DNA of 7,288 nucleotides from DASVDK01 sp036381125 [NCBI: Thermodesulfobacteriota bacterium]. Lineage in GTDB: Bacteria; DASVDK01. Location of the stretch: positions 1-7,288 of the forward strand of contig DASVDK010000272.1 in assembly GCA_036381125.1 (NCBI GenBank), in the 5' to 3' direction. Made by a program: the position numbers and the translations under genes. Of this stretch, positions 1 to 6,410 are shown piece after piece. Each line of letters opens with the position of its first letter. The first letter of the stretch is position 1. Below the pieces are notes generated by a model, which made no database searches, was not told the DNA's origin, and saw nothing but the letters and a program-made list of their open reading frames with translations.

Positions 1-53
1 TCCAGTCGGGCGGCGCCGTGGCCGTCGAGGGGCCCGCCGCGGCGGGCCGCTGA
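1..53 (+). CDS. C-terminal end of an upstream gene, possibly the periplasmic adaptor of the exporter (partial)
   Basis: An open frame enters the window and stops at TGA 51-53, which shares its last base with the ATG of the ATPase gene. Only 16 full codons are visible, ending [17 protein letters not shown] hydrophilic 'G..V.V.G' ending straight before a MacB-type ATPase gene fits the C-terminus of a membrane-fusion/adaptor protein of the MacA/HlyD/RND-adaptor kind, which usually precedes such ATPases and links the inner-membrane permease to an outer-membrane channel. The frame and the stop/start overlap are seen directly. The adaptor identity is inferred from gene order and a very short, weakly conserved tail, so any other gene in the operon remains possible. 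Confidence 0.45.
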   Translation, partial: QSGGAVAVEGPAAAGR

Positions 54-775
54 TGGTTCACCCGCGTGCGGCGGCCCGACCGGCGCCGAGGCGGCCGGTC
101 GTGGAGGCGGTCGACCTCTCCCGAACCTACCGGCGCGACGCCGACGAGATCCGCGCCCTCGACCGCGTCACGCTGCGGGTCGACCAGGGGGAGTTCGTGG
201 CGCTCATGGGGCCGTCCGGCTCCGGCAAGAGCACGCTGCTCAACATCATCGCCGGCATCGACCGGCCCACCGGCGGCACGATCCGCGTGGCGGGCGAGGA
301 CCTGTCGGCGCTCGACGAGGACGAGCTGGCCGCCTGGCGCAACGCGCGGCTCGGCTTCGTCTTCCAGACCTTCAACCTGATCCCGGTCCTCACCGCCTTC
401 GAGAACGTCGAGCTGCCGCTGCTCCTCACCGACCTCACCCGCGCGGAGCGCCGGCGGCACGTCGAGACCGCGCTCCGCCTGGTGGGCCTCGGCGACCGGA
501 TGGCGCACTACCCGAAGCAGCTCTCCGGCGGCCAGGAGCAGCGGGTGGCCGTCGCCCGCGCGCTCGTGACCGACCCGGCCCTGCTTCTCGCCGACGAGCC
601 GACGGGCAACCTCGACGCGCGAGCGGCCGACGACGTGATGCGCCTCCTCGCGCGGCTCAACGCCGCCGCGGGCAAGACGATCATCGTGGTCACGCACGAC
701 CCCAGGACCGCCGGCTTCGCCCGCCGGCTCGTCGTCCTCGACAAAGGGGTCCTCGAGGAGGAAGTCCGCAGGTGA
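53..775 (+). CDS. ABC transporter ATP-binding protein, MacB/LolD type
   Basis: This is the cytoplasmic ATPase of an ABC exporter; it hydrolyses ATP to drive the two FtsX-type permeases encoded just downstream. The 240-residue protein has every nucleotide-binding motif in order: aromatic A-loop Tyr26, Walker [10 protein letters not shown] (53-61), Q-loop Gln105 in [10 protein letters not shown], signature LSGGQEQR (157-164), Walker B LLLADEP (177-183) with catalytic Glu182, D-loop GNLD (185-188) and switch His215. Its length and the 'FQ.FNLIP.LTA.ENVELPL' block are typical of the LolD/MacB/FtsE group, which handles lipoproteins, peptides, antibiotics or septal signalling rather than nutrient import. 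The ATG overlaps the upstream stop (TGATG), which favours it; an in-frame GTG at 101, just before the conserved domain, is the alternative start. The last bases overlap the next gene by four. The substrate cannot be read from the sequence. Confidence 0.95.
   Translation: MVHPRAAARPAPRRPVVEAVDLSRTYRRDADEIRALDRVTLRVDQGEFVALMGPSGSGKSTLLNIIAGIDRPTGGTIRVAGEDLSALDEDELAAWRNARLGFVFQTFNLIPVLTAFENVELPLLLTDLTRAERRRHVETALRLVGLGDRMAHYPKQLSGGQEQRVAVARALVTDPALLLADEPTGNLDARAADDVMRLLARLNAAAGKTIIVVTHDPRTAGFARRLVVLDKGVLEEEVRR
755..764 (+). promoter_or_regulatory. Ribosome binding site of the first permease
   Basis: A purine-rich GAGGAGGAAG lies inside the end of the ATPase gene, 7 bases before the GTG at 772. 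It is a strong Shine-Dalgarno match. It supports the GTG start, which overlaps the ATPase stop (GTGA), over the in-frame ATG at 793. Confidence 0.8.
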
Positions 776-1929
776 TTCGGCTCCTCCCCCTGATGCTGCG
801 CAACGCCCTCGGCAACCGTCGGCGCAGCATCCTCACGCTCCTCTCGCTCGCCGTGTCGATCTTCCTGCTGGCCACGCTCGTCACCCTCCAGGAGGAGCTG
901 GAGCGGAGCGTCCGGGCGAGCGCCCGGTCGCCGCGCCTCGTCGTCCGTCGGGCGACGTCGCTGGCCGACCCGCTGCCCCTCTCGATGCGCCGCACGCTCG
1001 AACGGATCCCCGGCGTCGACCTCGTCCTCGCGATGCAGTGGTTCGGCGGCGTCTACGTCGAGGAGCGGAACTTCTTCGCGAACTTCGCCGTCGACGTCGA
1101 CGGCATGCGGAAGATGTGGCCCGAGGTGACGGTCGACGAAGCGCAGTTCGAGGCGTTCCGCCGGGAGCGGACCGCGGCCATGGTCGGCCGCCGCCTCGTG
1201 GAGCGCTTCGGCTGGCGCCTCGGCCAGCAGGTGACGCTCGAGGGGACCGTCTTCCCGGTCGACCTCACCTTCACGATCCGGGCGGTGTACCGACAGGGAA
1301 CCGATCAGGCCGTCGACGAGAACGCCTTCTGGTTCCACCGCGAGTACCTCGAGGAGGCGCTCGGCAGGCCGGGCACGATCGGCACGTTCTGGCTCAGGGC
1401 CGCGAACCCCGCGGCGATCCCGAGGATCATGGAGGAGGTGGACCGCACGTTCCGTAACACCGACTCGGCCACCAGGACCGAGACCGAGTCGGCCTTCGCG
1501 CTCTCGTTCCTCCGGATGGTCGGCGACGTCCGGACGATGATCCTGTCGATCGCCTCGGTGGTCGTCTTCACGATCCTGCTCGTCACGGCGAACACCACGG
1601 CCATGGCGGTGCGGGAGCGGACGCGCGAGGTGGCGGTCATGAAGGCGCTCGGCTTCACCAGGCGCCACATCCTCTGGCTGCTCGTGGGGGAGGCGGCGGC
1701 GATCGCGTTCGGCGGCGGGCTCCTCGGGGCCGTGGGGGCCAGGCTCGCCTACGCGGCGGTCGACCTCGCCGCGCGGAGCGGCGGCCTGCTGTCGCAGTTC
1801 GCCGTCGGGTGGGACACGGTCGCGGCCGGCGCCCTGATCGCGGCCGCCATCGGCGCCGTGAGCGCCGCCGTTCCGGCGGTGCGCGCCTCGCGCGTGTCGA
1901 TCGCGCGGGGCCTGCGGCACGTCGGGTGA
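772..1929 (+). CDS. ABC exporter permease 1, FtsX/MacB family
   Basis: This is an inner-membrane subunit of the exporter energised by the preceding ATPase. The 385-residue protein has the four-helix FtsX/MacB layout: a first membrane helix at about 20-39, a large periplasmic domain (about 40-254), then three hydrophobic segments at about 256-279, 301-329 and 348-370. Between helices 2 and 3 lies the cytoplasmic coupling stretch [16 protein letters not shown] (285-300), the most recognisable family signature and the expected contact with the ATPase. The C-terminal [18 protein letters not shown] is also typical. The GTG start overlaps the ATPase stop and has a strong ribosome binding site; the stop overlaps the next ATG by one base. 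Its periplasmic domain differs clearly from that of the second permease, so the transporter is probably a heterodimer like LolC/LolE rather than a MacB homodimer. The substrate is unknown. Confidence 0.93.
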   Translation: MIRLLPLMLRNALGNRRRSILTLLSLAVSIFLLATLVTLQEELERSVRASARSPRLVVRRATSLADPLPLSMRRTLERIPGVDLVLAMQWFGGVYVEERNFFANFAVDVDGMRKMWPEVTVDEAQFEAFRRERTAAMVGRRLVERFGWRLGQQVTLEGTVFPVDLTFTIRAVYRQGTDQAVDENAFWFHREYLEEALGRPGTIGTFWLRAANPAAIPRIMEEVDRTFRNTDSATRTETESAFALSFLRMVGDVRTMILSIASVVVFTILLVTANTTAMAVRERTREVAVMKALGFTRRHILWLLVGEAAAIAFGGGLLGAVGARLAYAAVDLAARSGGLLSQFAVGWDTVAAGALIAAAIGAVSAAVPAVRASRVSIARGLRHVG

Positions 1930-3089
1930 TGGCGGTCCCCTTCGCGTACAACCTGCGCAGCCTCGCCGTACGCCGCGTCTCGGTCGCCATGACGGCCGGG
2001 GGCGTCGCGCTGGTCGTGGCGGTGTTCCTCGCCACGCTGGCCCTCGCGGGCGGTCTCGAGCGGGCGTTCGTCGAGACCGGGCAGCCGGAGAACGTCCTCG
2101 TCATCCGGCAGGGCTCCCTCGTCGAGACCTCCTCGGCCCTGTCGCGCGAGCAGTGGCAGGTCCTCCGCTTCCTGCCCGGCGTCGCCCGCGACGCCGGCGG
2201 GCAGCCGGTCGCCTCCGCCGAGGTCGTCGTCCTGTTCTACCTCCAGCGCCCGGACGGTGTGGCAGCCAACGTGATGATGCGCGGCGTCGGCCGGCAGGGG
2301 TTCCTCCTGCGGCCCCGGCTGCGCCTCGTGGCCGGCAGGCGGTTCGTCCCGGGACGCCGGGAGGTGATCGTGGCGGCGAGCCTCGCGCGGCGCTTCGTGG
2401 GGCTCGACCTCGGCGCGCGGGTGCCGCTCGGCTCCGAGTCGTGGCGGATCGTGGGGCTCTTCGAGGCGGGTCGCACGGCCGTCGATTCGGAGATCTGGGG
2501 CGACGCGGAAGAGGTGGCGCGCGCCTACGACCGCGACCAGTTCTCGTCGGCGCTCCTGCGGACGACCGGCCGCGCGCAACGCGACGCCCTGATCGAGCGG
2601 GTGGCGGGGGATCCCCGTCTCGCCCTCAAGCCGCTCGTGGAGACCGACTACTACGCCGAGCAGACCGTGTCGGCGAGGCCGGTCAAGTTCGTGGGGCTCT
2701 TCATGGCCGGCGTCATGGCCGTCGGCGCCGCCTTCGCGGCGATGAACACGATGTACGCGGCAGTCGCCTCACGGGGGCAGGAGATCGCCACGATGCGGCT
2801 CCTCGGCTTCCGCCGGCGCCAGATCCTGACGGCCTTCCTCCTCGAGTCGCTGCTCGTCGCCCTCGTGGGGGGCGTGCTCGGCTGTCTCCTCGCGCTCCCG
2901 CTGAACGGCCTGTCCACCGGCACCGTGAACTTCCGCACGTTCAGCGAGGTGACGTTCGACTTCCGGATCGGCTGGGACCTGATCCTCGACGGGCTCCTCT
3001 TTGCCGCCGCCGTCGGCCTGGCCGGCGGCCTGCTCCCGGCCGTGCGCGCGGCCCGCCAGCCGCTCGCGACCGCAATACGCGCGGAGTAG
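1929..3089 (+). CDS. ABC exporter permease 2, FtsX/MacB family
   Basis: This is the second membrane subunit of the exporter, 386 residues from the ATG that overlaps the previous stop (TGATG). The frame stays open further upstream to 1809, but that stretch lies inside permease 1. [16 protein letters not shown] is the usual start for this family, so 1929 is preferred. Hydrophobic segments lie at about 20-42, 254-278, 300-324 and 349-373, with the periplasmic domain between the first two. That domain holds the MacB-like stretch from about 118 to 180, including LVAGRRFVPGRREVIVA and SWRIVGLFEAG. The coupling stretch EIATMRLLGFRRRQIL (285-300) aligns with that of permease 1, and the protein ends with the usual LLPAVRAARQPLATAIRAE. 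It is the last gene of the operon on this strand. No T-rich terminator hairpin is visible in the gap that follows. Confidence 0.94.
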   Translation: MAVPFAYNLRSLAVRRVSVAMTAGGVALVVAVFLATLALAGGLERAFVETGQPENVLVIRQGSLVETSSALSREQWQVLRFLPGVARDAGGQPVASAEVVVLFYLQRPDGVAANVMMRGVGRQGFLLRPRLRLVAGRRFVPGRREVIVAASLARRFVGLDLGARVPLGSESWRIVGLFEAGRTAVDSEIWGDAEEVARAYDRDQFSSALLRTTGRAQRDALIERVAGDPRLALKPLVETDYYAEQTVSARPVKFVGLFMAGVMAVGAAFAAMNTMYAAVASRGQEIATMRLLGFRRRQILTAFLLESLLVALVGGVLGCLLALPLNGLSTGTVNFRTFSEVTFDFRIGWDLILDGLLFAAAVGLAGGLLPAVRAARQPLATAIRAE

Positions 3090-3127
3090 TCCGGGTCGAC
3101 GGCGGCCCGCGGGGTGCCAGGGCCTGT

Positions 3128-3269
3128 GCGCGTCCACACCGCCCGCCTGACCGCCGCCGGGACGTGGCGGCCACCCTCTGCATCAGGAGCGCCTCGACGA
3201 GCACGGTGAGCGTGCGGTCGAGGACCTGGCCGACGTCGCCGTCGGGGATCCGGCGGCGCAGGCGGTGCG
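3128..3269 (-). pseudogene. Remnant of an HNH-endonuclease gene (truncated and frameshifted)
   Basis: On the minus strand, directly after the lipoprotein stop, about 40 codons without a stop (3269-3150) include IPDGDVGQVLDRTLTVLVE and then LLMQRVAATSRRR. This matches from memory a block common in HNH endonucleases of high-GC Gram-negative bacteria: IP.GD...I.DRAL..L...L.....AAT.RPR. A second block of the same family, GRHVPAAVRRAVWTR (3172-3128), lies in another frame and overlaps the end of the first. In intact proteins it comes some residues later and just before the zinc-binding HNH domain. An internal deletion with frameshift explains both. No start codon, N-terminal region or His-Asn-His catalytic core remains, so no nuclease can be made. 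The sequence blocks are seen directly; the family assignment is from memory and not searched. A chance match in one frame is possible, but two matching blocks in order make it unlikely. Confidence 0.68.
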
Positions 3270-4706
3270 CTACTCGCGGACGTTGCCCCAGACGCTCTTG
3301 ACGCCGTCCGCGTCCTCGAGCCAGACGGCGACGGCGTTGCCATCTGCATCGACGGCGACGCGCGGCGCGGTGGCGACGTCACCCGGCGCGTTGTTCTCCT
3401 TGACCAGTTCGTCGGTCGACCATGCGCTCGCGCTCGCGGCGAGGCGGCTCGATCGGATGCGCAGCTTGCCGTCGCCGGGGTCCTGCTGCCAGACGGCGAT
3501 GGCGTTGCCCGACGGGTCGAGCGCCACGTGCGGCGCGTCGGACGGGGCGGTGGTGGAGGTCTGGACGCGAGCGGCGGCGGACCAGTCGCCACTGGACGGG
3601 TCGAGGCGACTCGCATGGATGCGGCCGCCGCCGCCGTCCCGCCGCCAGATCGCGACGGCGTGGCCGGTTGGGGCGACCGCGAGGGCGGCGTGGTCCGCGG
3701 TCTGGCCGCTCGTGTCGAGCTCTTGGGGCGTGCCCCACTCGGACGGCGTGGACGGCGTCCCTTTCACGAAGCGCCTGGCGTGGATGCTGCCGGCCTGCTC
3801 CCAGAGGACGACGGCGTTGCCGTCCGCGTCGGCGCCGACCTGTGGCGACGAGGCGCTGATCGGTTGGCCGTCGATCTCATCCGGCCCGTTCCAGGCGGAC
3901 AGGTCGACGTCGAACCGGTTCACCCAGATGCCCGGCTGGGCCACGGCGGAAGCGCGCTGTACCCAGGCGACGAACACGTCGCCCGTGTCGGAGATGTCGA
4001 TCGACGGGCTCGAGGCGTCCTCGGCCGGGGAGCCGGCCGCGGCATGGTCGGGGCCGCGCCAGGTCTCGTCGAAGGGGTCGAAGCGGCTCACCCAGACGCT
4101 GTCGTCGGTGCCGTCCCCCTGGATCCAGGCGACGACAGCTACGCCGGAATCGTTGGCCGCGACCTGAGGCGACTGGCCGGGACCGGCCCCGGCGTCGAGC
4201 GGTTCAGGCTCCTCCCACACGCCCGCCGCCGTGTGACGCGCCACCCACACCGTCGGCTCACTCGGGATGGCATTGCTGTTGCGGACCCAGACGGCGAAGA
4301 CGTTGCCGTCGCCGTCGGCCGCGAGTTGCGGCGAGCGGGAGTTGCCGATGCCCTCGGTATCGATGGCCTCCGGGGTGCTCCACTCGCCGGTCGAGCGGTC
4401 GAGCCGGCTCGCCCAGAGCGCCACGCGCGAGCCGTCCGACTGGAGCCACACGGCCACCGCGTCGCCGCTCGTCGGGTCGACGGCGACCCGGGCCTCGCTG
4501 GCAGTTTCGGATCGGAACTCGATCCGCTCCGGGTCCTGCCACTCGACGCCGGCGCCGGGGCCGCCGCCCCCGGGAGTGCCGCCGCCGCCGCCGCCGCCCG
4601 GACTGCCGCCCACGGGCGGGCTGTCGGCGCCGGAGGCCCCGCAGCCGGAGCCGAGGGCGAGGAGGAGAAGGAGGGCCGTGAGGAGCGGAGCCCGCGGGGG
4701 ACGCAT
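3270..4706 (-). CDS. Secreted lipoprotein with eight propeller-like repeats, function unknown
   Basis: I do not recognise a named family. The 478-residue product starts with MRPPRAPLLTALLLLLALGSGC: positive N-terminus, leucine-rich core and a lipobox-like LGSGC with Cys22 as the likely lipidated residue. Gly-23 does not match the Asp inner-membrane retention signal, so the outer membrane is the probable site. A Pro/Gly linker (about 30-53) precedes eight repeats of 51-56 residues (55-478), each with an opening W, a D..G(N/D)..AVW centre and a closing (V/I)W..R(F/L), as in beta-propellers. No catalytic residues can be named; binding of a ligand or polymer is a guess. The ATG at 4706 is chosen over the upstream one at 4790 because GGGAGG stands 8 bases before it, the signal peptide starts there, and the predicted -10 element lies downstream of 4790. 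The gene is divergent from the kinase and convergent with the exporter operon. The stop is TAG. Confidence 0.85.
   Translation of the reverse strand: MRPPRAPLLTALLLLLALGSGCGASGADSPPVGGSPGGGGGGGTPGGGGPGAGVEWQDPERIEFRSETASEARVAVDPTSGDAVAVWLQSDGSRVALWASRLDRSTGEWSTPEAIDTEGIGNSRSPQLAADGDGNVFAVWVRNSNAIPSEPTVWVARHTAAGVWEEPEPLDAGAGPGQSPQVAANDSGVAVVAWIQGDGTDDSVWVSRFDPFDETWRGPDHAAAGSPAEDASSPSIDISDTGDVFVAWVQRASAVAQPGIWVNRFDVDLSAWNGPDEIDGQPISASSPQVGADADGNAVVLWEQAGSIHARRFVKGTPSTPSEWGTPQELDTSGQTADHAALAVAPTGHAVAIWRRDGGGGRIHASRLDPSSGDWSAAARVQTSTTAPSDAPHVALDPSGNAIAVWQQDPGDGKLRIRSSRLAASASAWSTDELVKENNAPGDVATAPRVAVDADGNAVAVWLEDADGVKSVWGNVRE
3273..4544 (-). repeat. Eight tandem about 53-residue protein repeats in the lipoprotein
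   Basis: Repeat starts, in lipoprotein numbering, are 55, 108, 163, 215, 271, 323, 374 and 428; the last ends at residue 478, the C-terminus. Shared features are (E/D/T/A/V)W near the start, often followed by P and (I/L)D, then a D..G(N/D)..AVW core (DGDGNVFAVW, DADGNAVVLW, DPSGNAIAVW, DADGNAVAVW), then (V/I)W..R(F/L)D or HASRLD. The copies differ at most positions, so they are old duplications rather than recent DNA repeats. The whole number of copies and the W strand at the very N-terminal edge suit a closed propeller, possibly eight-bladed. Confidence 0.8.
4579..4596 (-). repeat. CCG triplet run encoding a glycine stretch
   Basis: Six perfect CCG units on the plus strand read as GGC glycine codons in the lipoprotein linker (part of Gly37-43). 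Length changes by slippage would stay in frame and only alter linker length, so this would not act as an on/off switch. Confidence 0.75.
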
Positions 4707-4714
4707 GGGGGCAG

Positions 4715-4720
4715 CCTCCC
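4715..4720 (-). promoter_or_regulatory. Ribosome binding site of the lipoprotein gene
   Basis: On the minus strand GGGAGG lies 8 bases before the ATG at 4706-4704. It is a near-ideal Shine-Dalgarno and decides the start in favour of the signal-peptide methionine. Confidence 0.82.
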
Positions 4721-4751
4721 GATCAGGACGTGCGAAGGGCACGTCGCGGCG

Positions 4752-4780
4752 CTTATAGCAGACATCGTCCGGTCGGACAA
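4752..4780 (-). promoter_or_regulatory. Sigma70-type promoter of the lipoprotein gene
   Basis: On the minus strand a -35 element TTGTCC (4780-4775, 4 of 6 consensus bases) and a -10 element TATAAG (4757-4752, 5 of 6) are separated by exactly 17 bases. Transcription would start near 4745, giving a leader of about 39 bases that contains the ribosome binding site. TATAAG stands out in this GC-rich setting. This is a prediction from consensus and spacing only. Confidence 0.6.
4767..4778. promoter_or_regulatory. Short palindrome on the lipoprotein promoter, possible operator
   Basis: GTCCG-GT-CGGAC is a perfect 5-base inverted repeat with a 2-base centre. It covers part of the -35 element and the upstream side of the spacer, where a repressor would block polymerase. 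Short palindromes arise easily by chance in DNA this rich in G and C. Confidence 0.25.
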
Positions 4781-4820
4781 CCAGGCGCATGGCTACCGGG
4801 CATGGTGCCGGTCGGGTCGA

Positions 4821-4840
4821 GCGGCCCGGTACGGGGCCGC
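4821..4840. repeat. Inverted repeat upstream of the kinase gene
   Basis: GCGGCCC and GGGCCGC flank a centre of GGTACG. The element is symmetrical over 20 bases except for one pair around the central GTAC. It lies about 64 bases before the kinase start and could be an operator or an RNA hairpin in the leader. Chance is a fair alternative. Confidence 0.3.
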
Positions 4841-4847
4841 GTCCGGC

Positions 4848-4863
4848 GGGCGGCAGGCCGCCC
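4848..4863. repeat. Second inverted repeat upstream of the kinase gene
   Basis: GGGCGGC-AG-GCCGCCC is a perfect 7-base inverted repeat with a 2-base centre, 40 bases before the kinase start and 7 bases after the previous palindrome. If transcribed, it could fold into a hairpin near the ribosome binding site. Confidence 0.3.
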
Positions 4864-4890
4864 TCCCGGGTGGTGAAGTAGCATGGCGCT

Positions 4891-4895
4891 GGAGG
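4891..4895 (+). promoter_or_regulatory. Ribosome binding site that favours the GTG start of the kinase
   Basis: GGAGG lies 8 bases before the GTG at 4904 and 6 bases inside the frame that begins at ATG 4883. The ATG itself has only a poor upstream match (GTGAAG, about 4 bases away). Confidence 0.65.
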
Positions 4896-4903
4896 TGCCG
4901 CAC

Positions 4904-6382
4904 GTGACTGCGTCGCTGGTGCTCGCCCTGGACATCGGAACCTCTTCGGTCCGGGCCGTCCTCTTCGACGAGGCCGGCCGCCAGGTGGACGGCGGCCTCG
5001 CCGACCGCCCGCATGCCCCGGACGTCACGCCGGACGGCGGGGCCGAGCTCGATCCCGGTGCCCTGCTCTCGCGCACGGCCGCCGCGATCGACGAGGTCCT
5101 CGTCGCGGCAGGGGGCCGGGCGACCGCCATCCGGGCCGTCGGGCTCGCGACCTTCTGGCACGGCCTCATGGGGACGGACGCCGCCGACACGCCGGTCACG
5201 CCGCTCTACCTCTGGGCCGACGTGCGCGCATCCGCGCACGCGGCGCGCCTGGCCGAGCGCCTCGGCGCCGACGCGCTCCACGCCCGCACCGGGTGCCCGG
5301 TGCACGCCTCCTTCCTCCCGGCCAAGCTCCTGTGGCTCGGCGAGACGCGCCCCGACCCGTTCCGCCGGGCCGCCTGGTGGGGGTCCTTCGGCGAGTGGCT
5401 CCACCGCCGCCTCTTCGGCCGGCCGGATGCGCCGGCCTCGCTCTCCATGGCGTCGGCGACCGGCCTCCTCGACCAGACGACCGGACGATGGGACGAGACG
5501 ATCCTCGGCGCGATCGGGCTCGACCCCCGGCGGCTCTCGCCCATCGGTGACCTGGACAACGTGTCGCAAGGGCTCGCCCCGGAGTGGGCCCGGCGCTGGC
5601 CGCCGCTTGCCCGCGTGCCGTGGCTGCCGGCCGTGGGTGACGGCGCGACGGGGCAGATCGGGTCGGGCTGCACGTCGAGCGACCGGATCGCGCTCAACGT
5701 CGGCACCTCGTCGGCGCTCCGGGTGCTGGTCGACGGTCCGGTGGTGCCGCCGCCGCCGGGGCTCTTCGGCTACCGCCTCGACGGCCGGCAAGGCGTCGTG
5801 GGAGGCGCCCTCAACGAGGGCGGTAACGTGGTGGCGTGGGCGCGCGAGACCTTCCGGCTGCCGGCCGGCGCGGAGATGGAGGCGGTACTCGAGCGCCTGC
5901 CGCCCGACGCGCACGGGCTCACGGTGCTTCCCTGGCTGATGGGGGAGCGCGCCCCGGGATGGCGGGGGGACCTCACCGGCACGATCACCGGGCTCTCCCT
6001 CGCCACGCGTCCGATCGACCTGCTGCACGCCCTGATGGAGGCGGTGGCGCTGCGCCTGGCGCTCGTCGAGGAGCGACTCGAGCGGCGCGTACCGCCGGAG
6101 GCGGTCGTCGTGGCCTCGGGCGGCGCGATGCTCGCCTCGCCGGCCTGGCGGCGGATCGTCGCCGATGCGCTCGGCCGGCCCGTCGTGGCGAGCGGCGAGC
6201 CGGAGGCGAGCGCGCGGGGTGCCGCCCTCCTGGCGCTCCGCGAGACCGGCTTGCTATCGTCTTTGCAGCACGCGCCGGCGCGACTCGGCGCTCGCCTCGA
6301 CCCCGAACCGGCGCGGCACGCGACCTACCGTGCGGCCCGCGACCGGCAACAGGCGCTCGACGAGCGCCTGTTCGCACGTTGA
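4904..6382 (+). CDS. FGGY-family carbohydrate kinase, gluconokinase-like
   Basis: This cytoplasmic kinase transfers phosphate from ATP to a sugar or sugar acid; D-gluconate to 6-phosphogluconate is the best guess. From GTG 4904 the protein has 492 residues, normal for FGGY kinases. It shows the N-terminal phosphate motif [12 protein letters not shown] (8-19), a substrate-side block TFWHGL with WAD (104-106), catalytic-base candidate Asp246 in [12 protein letters not shown], the second phosphate motif GTSS (267-270), GERAPGW (347-353) and the adenosine motif SGGAM (405-409). WAD.R and the GERAP block resemble gluconokinases of the FGGY type more than glycerol or xylulose kinases; xylulokinase or an unassigned sugar kinase is the alternative. 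GTG is preferred for its ribosome binding site and because the conserved domain begins ten residues later; ATG 4883 would add seven residues. Transketolase follows after 28 bases, so the two are probably cotranscribed and linked by the pentose-phosphate pathway. Confidence 0.85.
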   Translation: MTASLVLALDIGTSSVRAVLFDEAGRQVDGGLADRPHAPDVTPDGGAELDPGALLSRTAAAIDEVLVAAGGRATAIRAVGLATFWHGLMGTDAADTPVTPLYLWADVRASAHAARLAERLGADALHARTGCPVHASFLPAKLLWLGETRPDPFRRAAWWGSFGEWLHRRLFGRPDAPASLSMASATGLLDQTTGRWDETILGAIGLDPRRLSPIGDLDNVSQGLAPEWARRWPPLARVPWLPAVGDGATGQIGSGCTSSDRIALNVGTSSALRVLVDGPVVPPPPGLFGYRLDGRQGVVGGALNEGGNVVAWARETFRLPAGAEMEAVLERLPPDAHGLTVLPWLMGERAPGWRGDLTGTITGLSLATRPIDLLHALMEAVALRLALVEERLERRVPPEAVVVASGGAMLASPAWRRIVADALGRPVVASGEPEASARGAALLALRETGLLSSLQHAPARLGARLDPEPARHATYRAARDRQQALDERLFAR

Positions 6383-6396
6383 CGCTTCCGGCGATC

Positions 6397-6401
6397 GGAG
6401 G
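6397..6401 (+). promoter_or_regulatory. Ribosome binding site of the transketolase gene
   Basis: GGAGG lies 9 bases before ATG 6411, within the 28-base gap after the kinase stop. No separate promoter is apparent in that gap. Confidence 0.75.
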
Positions 6402-6410
6402 ACCCTCGAT

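Noticed and set aside
508-1920. Long open frame on the minus strand opposite the ATPase and first permease
   Set aside because: Its translation is low-complexity (Arg, Glu, Asp, His, Pro and Gly rich) with no recognisable motif, while the plus strand carries clear ABC domains. Such antisense frames are expected at this GC content.
1809-1928. Longer N-terminus for the second permease
   Set aside because: The extra codons lie inside permease 1 and give no membrane or family pattern. The ATG at 1929 matches the family start and the TGATG coupling.
3153-3171. Hairpin GCCGCC-7-GGCGGC in the convergent gap as a terminator
   Set aside because: No T-run follows on either strand, and the stem falls inside the HNH-like coding remnant. 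It is more likely a by-product of GC-rich codons.
3528-4907. Long open frame on the plus strand opposite the lipoprotein gene
   Set aside because: The minus strand has a signal peptide, repeats, a ribosome binding site and a promoter. The plus-strand translation has no conserved pattern and only mirrors the repeats.
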